A DNA stretch of 64,000 nt from positions 306,564-370,563 of the forward strand of contig JAHHHI010000055.1 of the NCBI GenBank assembly GCA_019359435.1, in the 5' to 3' direction. Below are positions 26,194-34,846 of this stretch, piece after piece; positions within the stretch are counted from its first letter, which is position 1; every line of letters starts with the position of its first letter. The notes under the pieces were generated by a model. The model saw only the letters and a program-made list of their open reading frames with translations, was not told the DNA's origin and made no database searches. Source of the DNA: Kaiparowitsia implicata GSE-PSE-MK54-09C (GTDB lineage: Bacteria; Cyanobacteriota; Cyanobacteriia; Elainellales; Elainellaceae). The translations under genes were made by a program, and so were the position numbers.

Positions 26194-27132
26194 CTAAAGG
26201 GTCGCGAGGCGTTGGGTCAATAAATCATAGAAGCCTGCGGCATCAGCTCGCAAGACAACGTTGGCATTGGCCGGATGCGTGCCGTTGTCTACGTCGCTGC
26301 CTTCGGCCTTGCTAACGATGGTGCGACCCATGCTGCTAGAGCTGGTGATCTCAATCTCCACATGGTAAGGATGCACCTCAAATAGATCAGGCTGAATCAG
26401 GTAGGCAATGACGCAAGGATCATGCAGAGGCGCACCGGGGAGCTTGAGATGGTCGCGCTCATCTTTGCCATAGAAGGTGAGCAGGTCGGCGGCGGCAAGG
26501 CTGGCGGCATTGTCGTTGGCGCGGATGCGGTCGATGCGGTCGGGTGTGGACATCACCGTGTGGGTTGCATTGAGCCCAATCATCGTCAGGGGAATGCCGC
26601 TAGAAAACACTACATGGGCGGCATGGGGGTCTACATAAATATTGAACTCTGCTGAGGGTGTGATGTTGCCTTGCCCTATCGATCCGCCCATCAGCACAAT
26701 ATGGGGAATTTTGCCCACTAGGCGCGGCTCTTTGATCAGGGCGATCGCCACATTTGTTAGCGGCCCCAGGGTTGCCAGGGTGATATCCCCAGCGGAGTTC
26801 ATGAGCGTGTCAATCAAAAAATCTACCCCATGTGTGGGCTGCACTGCCATTGTTGGCTCGGGTAAGGTGACCCCACCCAGCCCCGAGGCCCCGTGTACCT
26901 CTTCGGCGGTAGCCAAGGGACGCAGCAGCGGTCGGGCACATCCGGGATAGACCTTGGCGTCTGGATGTCCTGCCAGTTCGCAAATCTGCCGCGTGTTCTT
27001 CTGAATCCGTTCGAGGGAGACGTTGCCCGCTACGTTGCTGATGCCCACGATCTCTAGCTCTGGCGAGGCCAGCGCTAACAGCAGGGCGATCGCATCATCC
27101 ACCCCTGGATCACAGTCTATGATTAGCTTCAT
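26194..27132 (-). CDS. Inosine/uridine-preferring nucleoside hydrolase
   Basis: About 312 residues. The N-terminal LIIDCDPGVDDAIALLLAL carries the aspartate cluster that binds the catalytic calcium. Other family features are LGPLTNVAIAL, IVLMGGSIGQGN, and AEFNIYVDPHAAHVVF. It hydrolyses the N-glycosidic bond of ribonucleosides to free base and ribose in purine/pyrimidine salvage. GGAGAG precedes ATG 27132. PsiE follows in the same transcript. Confidence 0.9.
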   Translation of the reverse strand: MKLIIDCDPGVDDAIALLLALASPELEIVGISNVAGNVSLERIQKNTRQICELAGHPDAKVYPGCARPLLRPLATAEEVHGASGLGGVTLPEPTMAVQPTHGVDFLIDTLMNSAGDITLATLGPLTNVAIALIKEPRLVGKIPHIVLMGGSIGQGNITPSAEFNIYVDPHAAHVVFSSGIPLTMIGLNATHTVMSTPDRIDRIRANDNAASLAAADLLTFYGKDERDHLKLPGAPLHDPCVIAYLIQPDLFEVHPYHVEIEITSSSSMGRTIVSKAEGSDVDNGTHPANANVVLRADAAGFYDLLTQRLATL

Positions 27133-27449
27133 TGGCACTGGCTCTCCTGCATTGCGTTGAGACGGGAGGCTGACTCCACCCGACCCTATCAGAGCATAAC
27201 CGCAGGCGATCGCATACAGATTTAACAGATCTAACGGAAATTTTTAGGCGCTAGGGGTGACGCCGATGATCTGGGCTGATAGCCGGGAGCAAGGGACTCG
27301 GCGTTAAGCAGCACAATACATCTAGCTATGCTCAAGTGATTTGAAATGCCAAATGCGGCATTCGGCCTAAGCCCCTATCGTTAACCCATCCCCCGATCCC
27401 CTAACTCCGGTTACACTAGAAAGACACTTAACCCGAAATCGAATCGACT
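27133..27449. other. Spacer between divergent nucleoside hydrolase and oligopeptidase
   Basis: About 317 bases holding both promoters. The only structure seen is a 6-bp hairpin (AATGCC / GGCATT) at 27345-27362. Confidence 0.5.
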
Positions 27450-29555
27450 ATGACTTCAACCCTAACTGCAATGGATAACCCCCTGCTGATTGGCAAAGGT
27501 TTGCCCCCGTTTGAGCAGATTCGTCCCGAGCATGTGGTGCCTGCTATAACCCAGCTATTGGCCGAAGCGGGCGATCGCCTCTCTCACATTGAGTCGAATA
27601 TCGTGCCGACTTGGAGTGGCTTGGTAGAGCCGCTGGAGCAGTTGGGCGATCGCATCTCCTGGAGTTGGGGTATCGTCCACCACCTGCTGGGGGTGAAAAA
27701 CAGCGCAGAACTGCGGCAGGCTCAAGAGTCGATGCAGCCCCAAGTGGTGACGTTTCTGATGCGGCTGGGGCAGAGTCAGCCCATCTATAACGGCTATAGG
27801 GCACTGCGGGAGGGTCGCGAGTGGGCCACCCTTGACTCGGCTCAGCGCCGCATTATTGATGCTGCGATTCGCGAAGCTGAACTGGCGGGTGTGGGGTTGC
27901 AGGGCGAGGCAAAAGAGCGGTTTAACGCCATTCAGCTAGAATTGGCCGACCTAGCAACCAAGTTTTCTAATAACGTCCTCGATGCGACCAAGGCCTATAC
28001 GCTAACGTTGACCCAGTCTGACGAGGTCGACGGGTTGCCGCCTAGCCTGCTGGGCATGGCAGCGCAAGCAGCGCGGGCGGCAGGCCATGAAGCCGCTACG
28101 CCCGAGGCTGGCCCTTGGGTGATCACGCTGGATAGTCCCAGCTATCTTCCCTTTATGCAGCACAGCCGCCGCCGCCCGCTACGCGAACAGCTCCATCGTG
28201 CCTTCATCACCCGCGCCGCATCCGGAGATACGGATAATCAGCCGCTGATCGACCGCATTTTGACGCGGCGGCGCGAGCAGGCGCAGCTGCTGGGCTATGG
28301 TAGCTATGCTGAACTGAGCCTGGCAAGCAAAATGGCACCGGATGTGGCGGCGGTAGAGGCGTTGCTAGAATCACTGCGGCAGTCGAGCTTTGATGCAGCT
28401 AAGGCCGATCTAGAGGATCTGCGCGCCTTTGCCTGCGAGCAGGGTGCAGCAGAGGCCGATGATCTGCGCCCCTGGGATGTGGCTTTTTGGTCGGAGCGGA
28501 TGCGAGAGGAGACCTATGCCCTCAATGCCGAAGCGCTGCGTCCCTACTTTCCGCTAGAGCAGGTGTTAGACGGGTTGTTTGCCCTAGCCAAGCGGATATT
28601 TGGGATTGTAATCACCGCTGCAGATGGGGAAGCGCCAGTGTGGCATCCCGATGTGCGGTATTTTCAGGTGGCTGATGAGCAGACGGGTGGGGCGATCGCC
28701 GCATTCTATCTTGACCCCTACAGCCGACCTGCCGAAAAGCGCGGCGGTGCGTGGATGGATGTGTGCATCAATCGCGGTCAAGAGCTCCACGACGGCATCC
28801 CCGAGGTGCGCTTGCCGGTGGCGTATCTCACCTGCAACCAGACGCCGCCAGTGGATGGTAAACCCAGCCTCATGACCTTTCAGGAAGTGACGACGCTGTT
28901 CCACGAGTTTGGGCATGGCTTGCAGCACATGCTGACGCGGGTAGACTACAGCGGTGCAGCGGGCATTAACAATGTGGAATGGGATGCGGTAGAACTGCCC
29001 AGCCAATTTATGGAGAACTGGTGCTATGACCGGGCCACGCTGCTCAGCCTAGCAAAGCACTATGAAACCGGAGAGCCGCTGCCCGAGCACTATTATCAGA
29101 AGCTGCTGGCCGTGCGCAACTTCATGAGTGGCAGCGCCATGGTGCGACAGCTGCACTTTAGCCTGCTAGACATTGAGCTGCACCACCGCTACCAGCCCGG
29201 CACGGGTGAAACGCCAAACGATGTGCGCAATCGTTTGGCCCAAACCACGACCGTGATGCCTCCGCTGCCAGAAGACGCCTTTCTCTGTGCGTTTGGCCAT
29301 ATCTTTGCGGGGGGCTATGCGGCAGGCTATTACAGCTATAAGTGGGCCGAGGTGCTGAGTGCTGATGCCTTCTCGGCCTTTGAAGAAGCCGGGTTGGAAG
29401 ACGAAGGGGCGATCGCCCAAACAGGACGCCGCTTCCGCGATACGGTGCTAGCTCTGGGGGGCAGTCAGCACCCAATGGAGGTGTTCAAAGCCTTCCGGGG
29501 ACGCGAACCCGAAACCCAACCCCTGCTGCGCCACAACGGGCTGCTAGCTGCCTGA
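27450..29555 (+). CDS. prlC: M3-family oligopeptidase A
   Basis: A 701-residue cytoplasmic zinc metallopeptidase that degrades short peptides, including cleaved signal peptides. The zinc-binding HEFGH motif starts at residue 485 (LFHEFGHGLQHMLT), with the third ligand region NVEWDAVELPSQFMENW and the substrate-side loop GYYSYKWAEVLSADAF further on. Length and order of motifs match oligopeptidase A. It is monocistronic and convergent with the RTX gene. Confidence 0.93.
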   Translation: MTSTLTAMDNPLLIGKGLPPFEQIRPEHVVPAITQLLAEAGDRLSHIESNIVPTWSGLVEPLEQLGDRISWSWGIVHHLLGVKNSAELRQAQESMQPQVVTFLMRLGQSQPIYNGYRALREGREWATLDSAQRRIIDAAIREAELAGVGLQGEAKERFNAIQLELADLATKFSNNVLDATKAYTLTLTQSDEVDGLPPSLLGMAAQAARAAGHEAATPEAGPWVITLDSPSYLPFMQHSRRRPLREQLHRAFITRAASGDTDNQPLIDRILTRRREQAQLLGYGSYAELSLASKMAPDVAAVEALLESLRQSSFDAAKADLEDLRAFACEQGAAEADDLRPWDVAFWSERMREETYALNAEALRPYFPLEQVLDGLFALAKRIFGIVITAADGEAPVWHPDVRYFQVADEQTGGAIAAFYLDPYSRPAEKRGGAWMDVCINRGQELHDGIPEVRLPVAYLTCNQTPPVDGKPSLMTFQEVTTLFHEFGHGLQHMLTRVDYSGAAGINNVEWDAVELPSQFMENWCYDRATLLSLAKHYETGEPLPEHYYQKLLAVRNFMSGSAMVRQLHFSLLDIELHHRYQPGTGETPNDVRNRLAQTTTVMPPLPEDAFLCAFGHIFAGGYAAGYYSYKWAEVLSADAFSAFEEAGLEDEGAIAQTGRRFRDTVLALGGSQHPMEVFKAFRGREPETQPLLRHNGLLAA

Positions 29556-29593
29556 CGGTGAATGCCTTTGGGGCTTAAACAGTAAACAACCTG

Positions 29594-29717
29594 AGTTCGG
29601 GATAATCTCAAACCCTCAATGTGCCGTGCGCATCGCACACGGCACATTACACGGCACATTGAGGGTTTTGGGGCATCGCGCGTCGCGCGATGCCCCAAAA
29701 CTCGCTTAATCCGAACT
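29594..29717. repeat. Compound palindromic element, copy B of a dispersed element
   Basis: Three nested or consecutive inverted repeats: outer AGTTCGG / CCGAACT; a 19-bp pair at 29610-29628 and 29650-29668; and a perfect 18+1+18 palindrome at 29665-29701 with core GTTTTGGGGCATCGCG. The core matches the palindrome near 15.05 kb. It lies between convergent genes, so one function may be bidirectional termination. Confidence 0.75.
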
Positions 29718-29721
29718 AGCC

Positions 29722-31887
29722 TTAAGCAAAGTAATCTCGAACATTGAGGACGCCTGCAGCTTGATCGCCCTCTTTGAACTGAACATTGGTGACATCTGCC
29801 AAGAGGCTGCCGCGAATCTGGAAGTTGGGAGAGTTGTTGTTCACTGATAGGAAGGTGCTGCCACGCCATTCAAAGAACACAGCCTCGCGGACGCTCAGCG
29901 CTTGCTCACCATCGGCAGCTTGGTTTTTGTCAGCATAGGCATTGCGTGCTGCACGCACCAAATTGCCTGCCGTCACTTCCCCAGCATTGAATAGCCCTCG
30001 GGGACGGTTGATGCTGTTTGCACCTTGGTAATTGAGTTCAAAGCGATCGCCCTCTGCAAAATTAAAGTCAAAAATGCGATCAGGCTGAGTCACCAGCGAC
30101 TGTCGGTGTGCCGCCCGCAGGTTGTTTCCCCGGAAGACGAAGCGATCTGCATCTGACCCTCCGGTCAGAAAGTCGCCGCCGCCGCCGCCAATCAGCACAT
30201 CATCACCGGGGCCACCCATCAACACATCGCGGCCACCCAAGCCTCGCAGCGTGTCGTTGCCCGGGCCACCGGTCAACTCATCCGGCCCACCAGTGCCCAC
30301 CAGCACTTGACCCACAGGAGCGATGTCTCCAGCCACAGAGGCTAGGCCCAGCAAGTTGACGCCTGCTTCAGAACCCACCATACCAAGACTCGTCGCAGCG
30401 CCAGTGCTGAGGTTAATGCTAAAGAGCATGCCGTCAGAGACCGCAAACCCCATATTGCTGCCATCGGGGCCTGTCACGATCTCAAACCCGGCCACATTGG
30501 CAAAGTCAACGCCTAGCGCACCAATGGTGACAAGCGTGCCGTCATTAGGCGGATCTTGCAGCACCAGCGTGTTGAGCGCTGTGTCAATGCCATAGAGTTC
30601 GGTGGTCGTGGCTCCATCCACCGAGTTGATGTAGGCGGCGGCTGTGATTGTGGGGTTCACCCCTGCATTCACATCGCCTGGTGCATAGGCCAGCGTGCCA
30701 TCTACAATCACCTCACCAGTATCCACATTGATGCGGAAGTTTTGGTTGTTGCTCCCCACTAGCCGCAGCCGATCGGGAACAGGGTTGAAATCGAGCCCAG
30801 AAATCGTACCGCCAGTAAAGGGCTCAGACAGCGTGCTCACGAAGGTGGCCACTTCGTCTACGGCTGTGAGGCTGCGGATAATAGGGCCGTTGACCCCCGC
30901 AGCGCCCTCGTGCAGGTGAATGGCGCTTTGCGGATTGCCTTCCACATCTGCCGGAGGCCCCACAGGCAGCAGTGGCCCTGTGATGTCACTAAAGGCTCCG
31001 TTAATAGCCAGCGTTCCGGTGGAGGTGTCATAAATCAGGTCAAAGGCTCCCATCCCCGGCCCATTGGCGGGTGGCACCATGTCGCCAACTTCCTGTGCTT
31101 CTTCGATGGGGATGCCCAAAATCGCCACATCGTTTTCTTCTAACACCACATTCACTTGGCCCCGCAGTTCGCCCGCGCCAAAGCTGTCGGTGTGGATATT
31201 GACGTAAAGCTCCTGGTTAAACAGCAGCGCTTCTTCTTCATCGGTCAGGGTAAAGCTTCCGCCAAAGGTGCCGTCGCTGGTCACCGTAAAGTTGCGGATG
31301 ATAGGGCCGTTGGCTCCTGCTGCGCCTTGATGCAGGTGAATCGGGCTTTGGGGATTACCCTCTGCATCTACCGCGCCTACAGGCATCAAATTGCTGGTTA
31401 GATCGCTAAAGGTGCCGCCGATTCTGAGGGTGTTGGTGGCGTCGTCATACACCACACTGTAGGAACCCATGGCAGGCCCGTCAGCGGGTGGCACATTGTC
31501 GCCAACTTCTTGCGACTCCTCTAGGGGAATGCCGAAGGCAACAATGTCATTTTGGGGCTGAACGTTGACCTGCCCACGCAATTCACCGCCATTGAAGGTG
31601 GCTGTGTGGAGGTTGATGTAGAGGCCGTTGCTGAGCAGGAGCTGTTCTTCTGCGGCTGTCAGGGTGAAATTGCCGTTAAAGGTGCCGGCTGAAAATCCGT
31701 TGGGATCTAGTGTGTAAATTTCATTTTCGGTGGTGAGGCCATAAATTAGGTCATCAGCTGGGCGGGTATCGATACCCAGGAGGGTGCCGTTGATACCATT
31801 GACAGGGACTGAGGTCGTAAGTCCTGGATTGCTGGGGTCAAACGAGACCAAGACGTTGTCATCAGTCAGGGCTATGAGAGTACTCAT
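29722..31887 (-). CDS. Secreted RTX calcium-binding protein with a CHRD array inside a DUF4394 domain
   Basis: 721 residues with no N-terminal signal peptide. Residues 1-63 are the first part of a DUF4394 domain (LIALTDDNVLVSFDP, LIYGLTTENEIYTLDPN). Residues 64-345 hold two units of about 139 residues of CHRD repeat, entered and left mid-domain (GELRGQVNV, IHLHQGAAGANGPIIRN, GTFGGSFTL). Residues 346-520 resume DUF4394 (FTGGTISGLDFNPVPDRL). Residues 530-580 are RTX nonapeptides (GGPGNDTLRGLGG, GGPGDDVLIGG). A serralysin-type C-terminal region follows. Such proteins leave by type I secretion using the C-terminus and bind calcium at the cell surface. Partner and role are unknown. Confidence 0.85.
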   Translation of the reverse strand: MSTLIALTDDNVLVSFDPSNPGLTTSVPVNGINGTLLGIDTRPADDLIYGLTTENEIYTLDPNGFSAGTFNGNFTLTAAEEQLLLSNGLYINLHTATFNGGELRGQVNVQPQNDIVAFGIPLEESQEVGDNVPPADGPAMGSYSVVYDDATNTLRIGGTFSDLTSNLMPVGAVDAEGNPQSPIHLHQGAAGANGPIIRNFTVTSDGTFGGSFTLTDEEEALLFNQELYVNIHTDSFGAGELRGQVNVVLEENDVAILGIPIEEAQEVGDMVPPANGPGMGAFDLIYDTSTGTLAINGAFSDITGPLLPVGPPADVEGNPQSAIHLHEGAAGVNGPIIRSLTAVDEVATFVSTLSEPFTGGTISGLDFNPVPDRLRLVGSNNQNFRINVDTGEVIVDGTLAYAPGDVNAGVNPTITAAAYINSVDGATTTELYGIDTALNTLVLQDPPNDGTLVTIGALGVDFANVAGFEIVTGPDGSNMGFAVSDGMLFSINLSTGAATSLGMVGSEAGVNLLGLASVAGDIAPVGQVLVGTGGPDELTGGPGNDTLRGLGGRDVLMGGPGDDVLIGGGGGDFLTGGSDADRFVFRGNNLRAAHRQSLVTQPDRIFDFNFAEGDRFELNYQGANSINRPRGLFNAGEVTAGNLVRAARNAYADKNQAADGEQALSVREAVFFEWRGSTFLSVNNNSPNFQIRGSLLADVTNVQFKEGDQAAGVLNVRDYFA

Positions 31888-32219
31888 GATTTTTCTATGG
31901 TTAGAGGTTTGGTTGCCGCTGTAGGGCTTTTAGAGCTATGGGCCGGTTCAGGCAAGCCTGAGATGCCTATCGCTCCGTATAGTTACGGAGGTTACAAATT
32001 ATTGGTTTTAAATGCTGCCGCAGAAAACAGGCGTTTGGTATTAGCCGGCGAGATCGGTTGCTGCAGCCAGCTTGGGCCAGTCTGCAACGCTGCATCGTGG
32101 GGCACGGCCTAAATCTGATGCTATAGCGAGGGCGATCGCAGCATTTAGGTGGCGCTGTGTTGCATGATGGGGTTGAAGCCTCTGGCGTTTTTCCCATTCC
32201 ATTTATCTTCAGCCGTGTT
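31888..32219. other. Spacer with paired hairpins upstream of the RTX gene
   Basis: About 330 bases between divergent genes. TCAGGC-AA-GCCTGA (31948-31961) and CTCCGTA-TAGT-TACGGAG (31973-31990) are perfect short hairpins lying 60-105 bases upstream of the RTX start, where an operator could be. Confidence 0.5.
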
Positions 32220-32771
32220 ATGACTTTGCCTGTCCTGCCGTCTACGGTGTTTCTGACGTTTTTATTGGCGATTGGGCTGTTTTTCTTTATTCGCGCCTCA
32301 ACTAAAGACCGCACGGAGGTGGTGCGTCTGGTGGCGCATCAGCCGCAGGTGGATGTGCTGACGGAGTTAGAGCGTCATTTTCTGGATCGGGCTTATCGCT
32401 TGGCGGCGGTGGATGCAGACACAAATCAGGTGCGCTATGAGGGCCGGGTGCGCCCCAGCGTGTTTCTGGCAGTGTTTTTGTCTGGGTTGGCTATGGTGGG
32501 TGGTCTATGCCTGGTGCTGGTGCTGGCGATCGCCTATCCCGAGAGCAAATGGCTATCCCCAGCCTTACTGCTGCTGGCACCGCTGGCAGGCGTATTTTAT
32601 TGGCGAACAGCCGGGCGAACAGAGGCGGTGGTGGTGCAACTTGAGTCGCCAACTAGCGAAACGGCGAGTGCCCTAGAGACAGAGTCGGCGTCTCAACAGA
32701 TTACTGTGACCGCGCATCGCGATGAGATTATTGCGATGCGGCAGGCGATTAAATTGGCGACTGTGGACTAG
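32220..32771 (+). CDS. Cofactor assembly of complex C subunit B (CCB2/CCB4-like)
   Basis: About 183 residues. The family (DUF2930) in plastids (CCB2/CCB4) is needed to attach haem ci to cytochrome b6. Visible: an N-terminal membrane helix (PSTVFLTFLLAIGLFFFIRAS) followed by KDRTEVVRLV, then a hydrophobic pair (FLAVFLSGLAMVGGLCLVLVLAI and LSPALLLLAPLAGVFYWR). ATG 32220 is chosen because the upstream GTG at 32157 gives an atypical N-terminus. No b6f genes are adjacent. Confidence 0.8.
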   Translation: MTLPVLPSTVFLTFLLAIGLFFFIRASTKDRTEVVRLVAHQPQVDVLTELERHFLDRAYRLAAVDADTNQVRYEGRVRPSVFLAVFLSGLAMVGGLCLVLVLAIAYPESKWLSPALLLLAPLAGVFYWRTAGRTEAVVVQLESPTSETASALETESASQQITVTAHRDEIIAMRQAIKLATVD

Positions 32772-33142
32772 CGGTGGCCTCGCGAACGGGTAGCTCGTAA
32801 CTGGATGGCTCGTGACCGGGTCGCTGAGTCGGCGGGTGTTGTCGTCAGGGGTGAGCTAAAGCCCGGATGGATGGACAATGGACTATCTAAGCTGACAGGC
32901 GGAGTGTCACACTGGGCCTGCCAGTTTTTGCTGCGGTTTGGCTAGGGTATGGTTGTGGGCGATCGCCCTGCCTCAGCACTGTGTCTGGTGGTTTGGGCGA
33001 GTCCATCACACCTGTTTAAGCAAGTTTAAGTGAGGGTTGCCTGTTCTCGCACTACTCCTCAATGGAGCACCTGAGAGCAAGGCAGTTTCTCCTGATCATT
33101 CGTTTCGCATTCATTTCACCTGTTCTGCATTCATTTCAACTC
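32772..33142. other. Spacer before the JmjC/cupin gene
   Basis: About 370 bases with HIP1 sites and no credible gene. The frame opening at 33062 adds 27 residues that look non-coding. Confidence 0.45.
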
Positions 33143-34102
33143 ATGAGAGCAAACTTTGATGCTCAGCCGCACTGCGCTGAGTTTACTGTGCAACGCCTTG
33201 CGGCGGACTGCACTCAACCGGATACCTTTATCCAGAATTACCTGAAGCCGGGTGTGCCAGTGGTGATCACGGGGCTGTTGGGCCAGGATGCCGCTTGGAC
33301 TGTTGATTTTTTGCGTCAGCACTTGGGCGATCGCACCTTTCCAGTTCGCCATTATGGGCGCGATCGCTATCAACAAGACAAACGCACCTGGGACACCGTG
33401 GGTAGCGGCGTCAACGTCCGCACCCTGACCTTTAACGACTACGCGGCGTTGCTAGAGAACGGCGAGGCCCATGATCAGGATCTATACCTGGCTCGTTCTG
33501 CCTTAACCCATACTCCCCTAGCCCAAGCGCCAGCTCTGGTTCAAGCAGAGCAGCGGCTGGGCTTCACCAGCCCCGTAACGGCACTCAACCTGTGGGTGGG
33601 GCCATCGGGGCATATCTCGTGCTTACACTATGATCCGATGGATGGCACGTTGATGCAGCTTCAGGGCAGCAAGCACATCATCTTGTTTCCCCCCGATCAG
33701 CTCTACAACCTCTACCCTTTTGCCGTGATGAACCACTTGTGGTACGGCCTGCGGCGGCGTGCGGTCTACAGTCAGGTCTATCCCGATCGACCCGATTTCG
33801 ATAGTTTTCCTCGATTTCAGGAAGCGCTGCGTCATCGGCAGGATGTAACGCTAAAACCGGGGGAGATTTTGTTCATTCCCTCTGGCTGGTGGCATGAGGT
33901 CAGTTCGGTCGGTGCGGGGGCAGTGCTGTCAATCAACCGCTGGTGGAATGTGCCCTGGGGGCGATCGCTCCGCACTTGGAGCAAGTGGCGGGCTCATTTG
34001 GGATCTGTGATGGCAGTGCCCCACACGCTGCGAGAGGTTCTGCCTGGCCTTGTGTCGGCCACCCGTGAGTACACCCTCAAAGAGCTGCTCCAACGACTGT
34101 AG
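33143..34102 (+). CDS. JmjC/cupin_8-type 2-oxoglutarate-dependent oxygenase
   Basis: About 319 residues. VPVVITGLLGQDAAW is the typical start of the cupin_8/JmjC domain, and LHYDPMDGTLMQLQGSKHIILFPP supplies the iron-binding HxD motif; GEILFIPSGWWHEV supplies the distal histidine. The C-terminal half continues SINRWWNVPWG. Relatives hydroxylate ribosomal proteins, tRNA or other proteins with Fe(II), 2-oxoglutarate and O2; the target here is unknown. ATG 33143 is the preferred start, and ATG 33062 is possible. Confidence 0.85.
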   Translation: MRANFDAQPHCAEFTVQRLAADCTQPDTFIQNYLKPGVPVVITGLLGQDAAWTVDFLRQHLGDRTFPVRHYGRDRYQQDKRTWDTVGSGVNVRTLTFNDYAALLENGEAHDQDLYLARSALTHTPLAQAPALVQAEQRLGFTSPVTALNLWVGPSGHISCLHYDPMDGTLMQLQGSKHIILFPPDQLYNLYPFAVMNHLWYGLRRRAVYSQVYPDRPDFDSFPRFQEALRHRQDVTLKPGEILFIPSGWWHEVSSVGAGAVLSINRWWNVPWGRSLRTWSKWRAHLGSVMAVPHTLREVLPGLVSATREYTLKELLQRL

Positions 34103-34261
34103 GCAGCTCAGGGTTGATGCACTGGTGCGGTGTCTTGGAAATCGTGCAACTGCGTAAGGCCTATAGCTGTAGTCAGATTCCAGTCGCACTACAACGCCAT
34201 ATGCCGCTAGTGGAGGGTGGTAGTCAAACCATCGTATTTAGGACATCGTATTCAGGACATG

Positions 34262-34300
34262 ATTAGGTGGCGTAAGGGCTTAGCCCCTGCGCCACCTAAT
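34262..34300 (+). terminator. Hairpin downstream of the JmjC gene
   Basis: ATTAGGTGGCG pairs perfectly with CGCCACCTAAT; inside, GGGCT pairs with AGCCC. It is followed by TATTTCT. A similar two-step hairpin with a GGGCT/AGCCC core occurs at 8127. Confidence 0.6.
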
Positions 34301-34369
34301 TATTTCTCCTCTAACGTGACGTGAGATTGATCGTGGGGTCTCAGCCCCGCAGCACGGTTTAGTGTTGTC

Positions 34370-34393
34370 GAACTGAGGTTCTGAACTGAGGTT
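34370..34393. repeat. Near-tandem GAACTGAGGTT repeat
   Basis: GAACTGAGGTT occurs at 34370-34380 and 34383-34393. A related word (GAACTCAGGTT) occurs near 10.47 kb and, inverted, at the edge of the 29.6 kb palindromic element. Confidence 0.55.
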
Positions 34394-34562
34394 TTATTGA
34401 GGATGACCACAACCTGGCTTAACCATTGTTTGGTCTCAGCTAATATGACCCCCAACAGGCCAAGAACCCAACTCAATGAACTGAGAGAACCGAGATCTGT
34501 GACTACTCCCGGAGCGTTAGAATGCTGGGGAGTAACGAAATGTTTCGACATAGGGAGAACCC

Positions 34563-34835
34563 ATGGTAGCCAAGGTCAACATCGAGATTTATACCTGGAG
34601 TATGTGCCCCTTTTGCGTTCGCGCCAAAGCGCTATTAGACCGCAAAGGGGTTGCATACGAGGAATACTGCATTGATGGCGATGAGCAGGCACGAGCCGAA
34701 ATGGCAAAGCGGGCCAAGGGTCGGCGATCGCTGCCACAAATTTTTATTGACGATGTGCATGTGGGGGGCTGTGATGACCTGCACGCGCTCAACACCGAGG
34801 GCGAGCTCGATCGCCTGTTGATGAGCCTTAGCTAA
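34563..34835 (+). CDS. grxC: Glutaredoxin 3
   Basis: 90 residues with the dithiol active site CPFC (Cys15, Cys18) in IEIYTWSMCPFCVRAKALL, and the glutathione-binding RRSLPQIFIDDVHVGGCDDL. It reduces disulfides and glutathionylated proteins with glutathione. It is 11 bases upstream of gshB on the same strand. This is a common cyanobacterial operon that couples glutathione synthesis with its use. Confidence 0.94.
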   Translation: MVAKVNIEIYTWSMCPFCVRAKALLDRKGVAYEEYCIDGDEQARAEMAKRAKGRRSLPQIFIDDVHVGGCDDLHALNTEGELDRLLMSLS

Positions 34836-34846
34836 GGACGGAATCC

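Larger units (their letters stand above)
34103..34562. other. Spacer between the JmjC and grxC genes
   Basis: About 460 bases with a strong hairpin (34262-34300) and a 13-base near-duplication (34370-34393). It probably ends with the promoter of grxC-gshB; the boxes are not clear. Confidence 0.5.
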
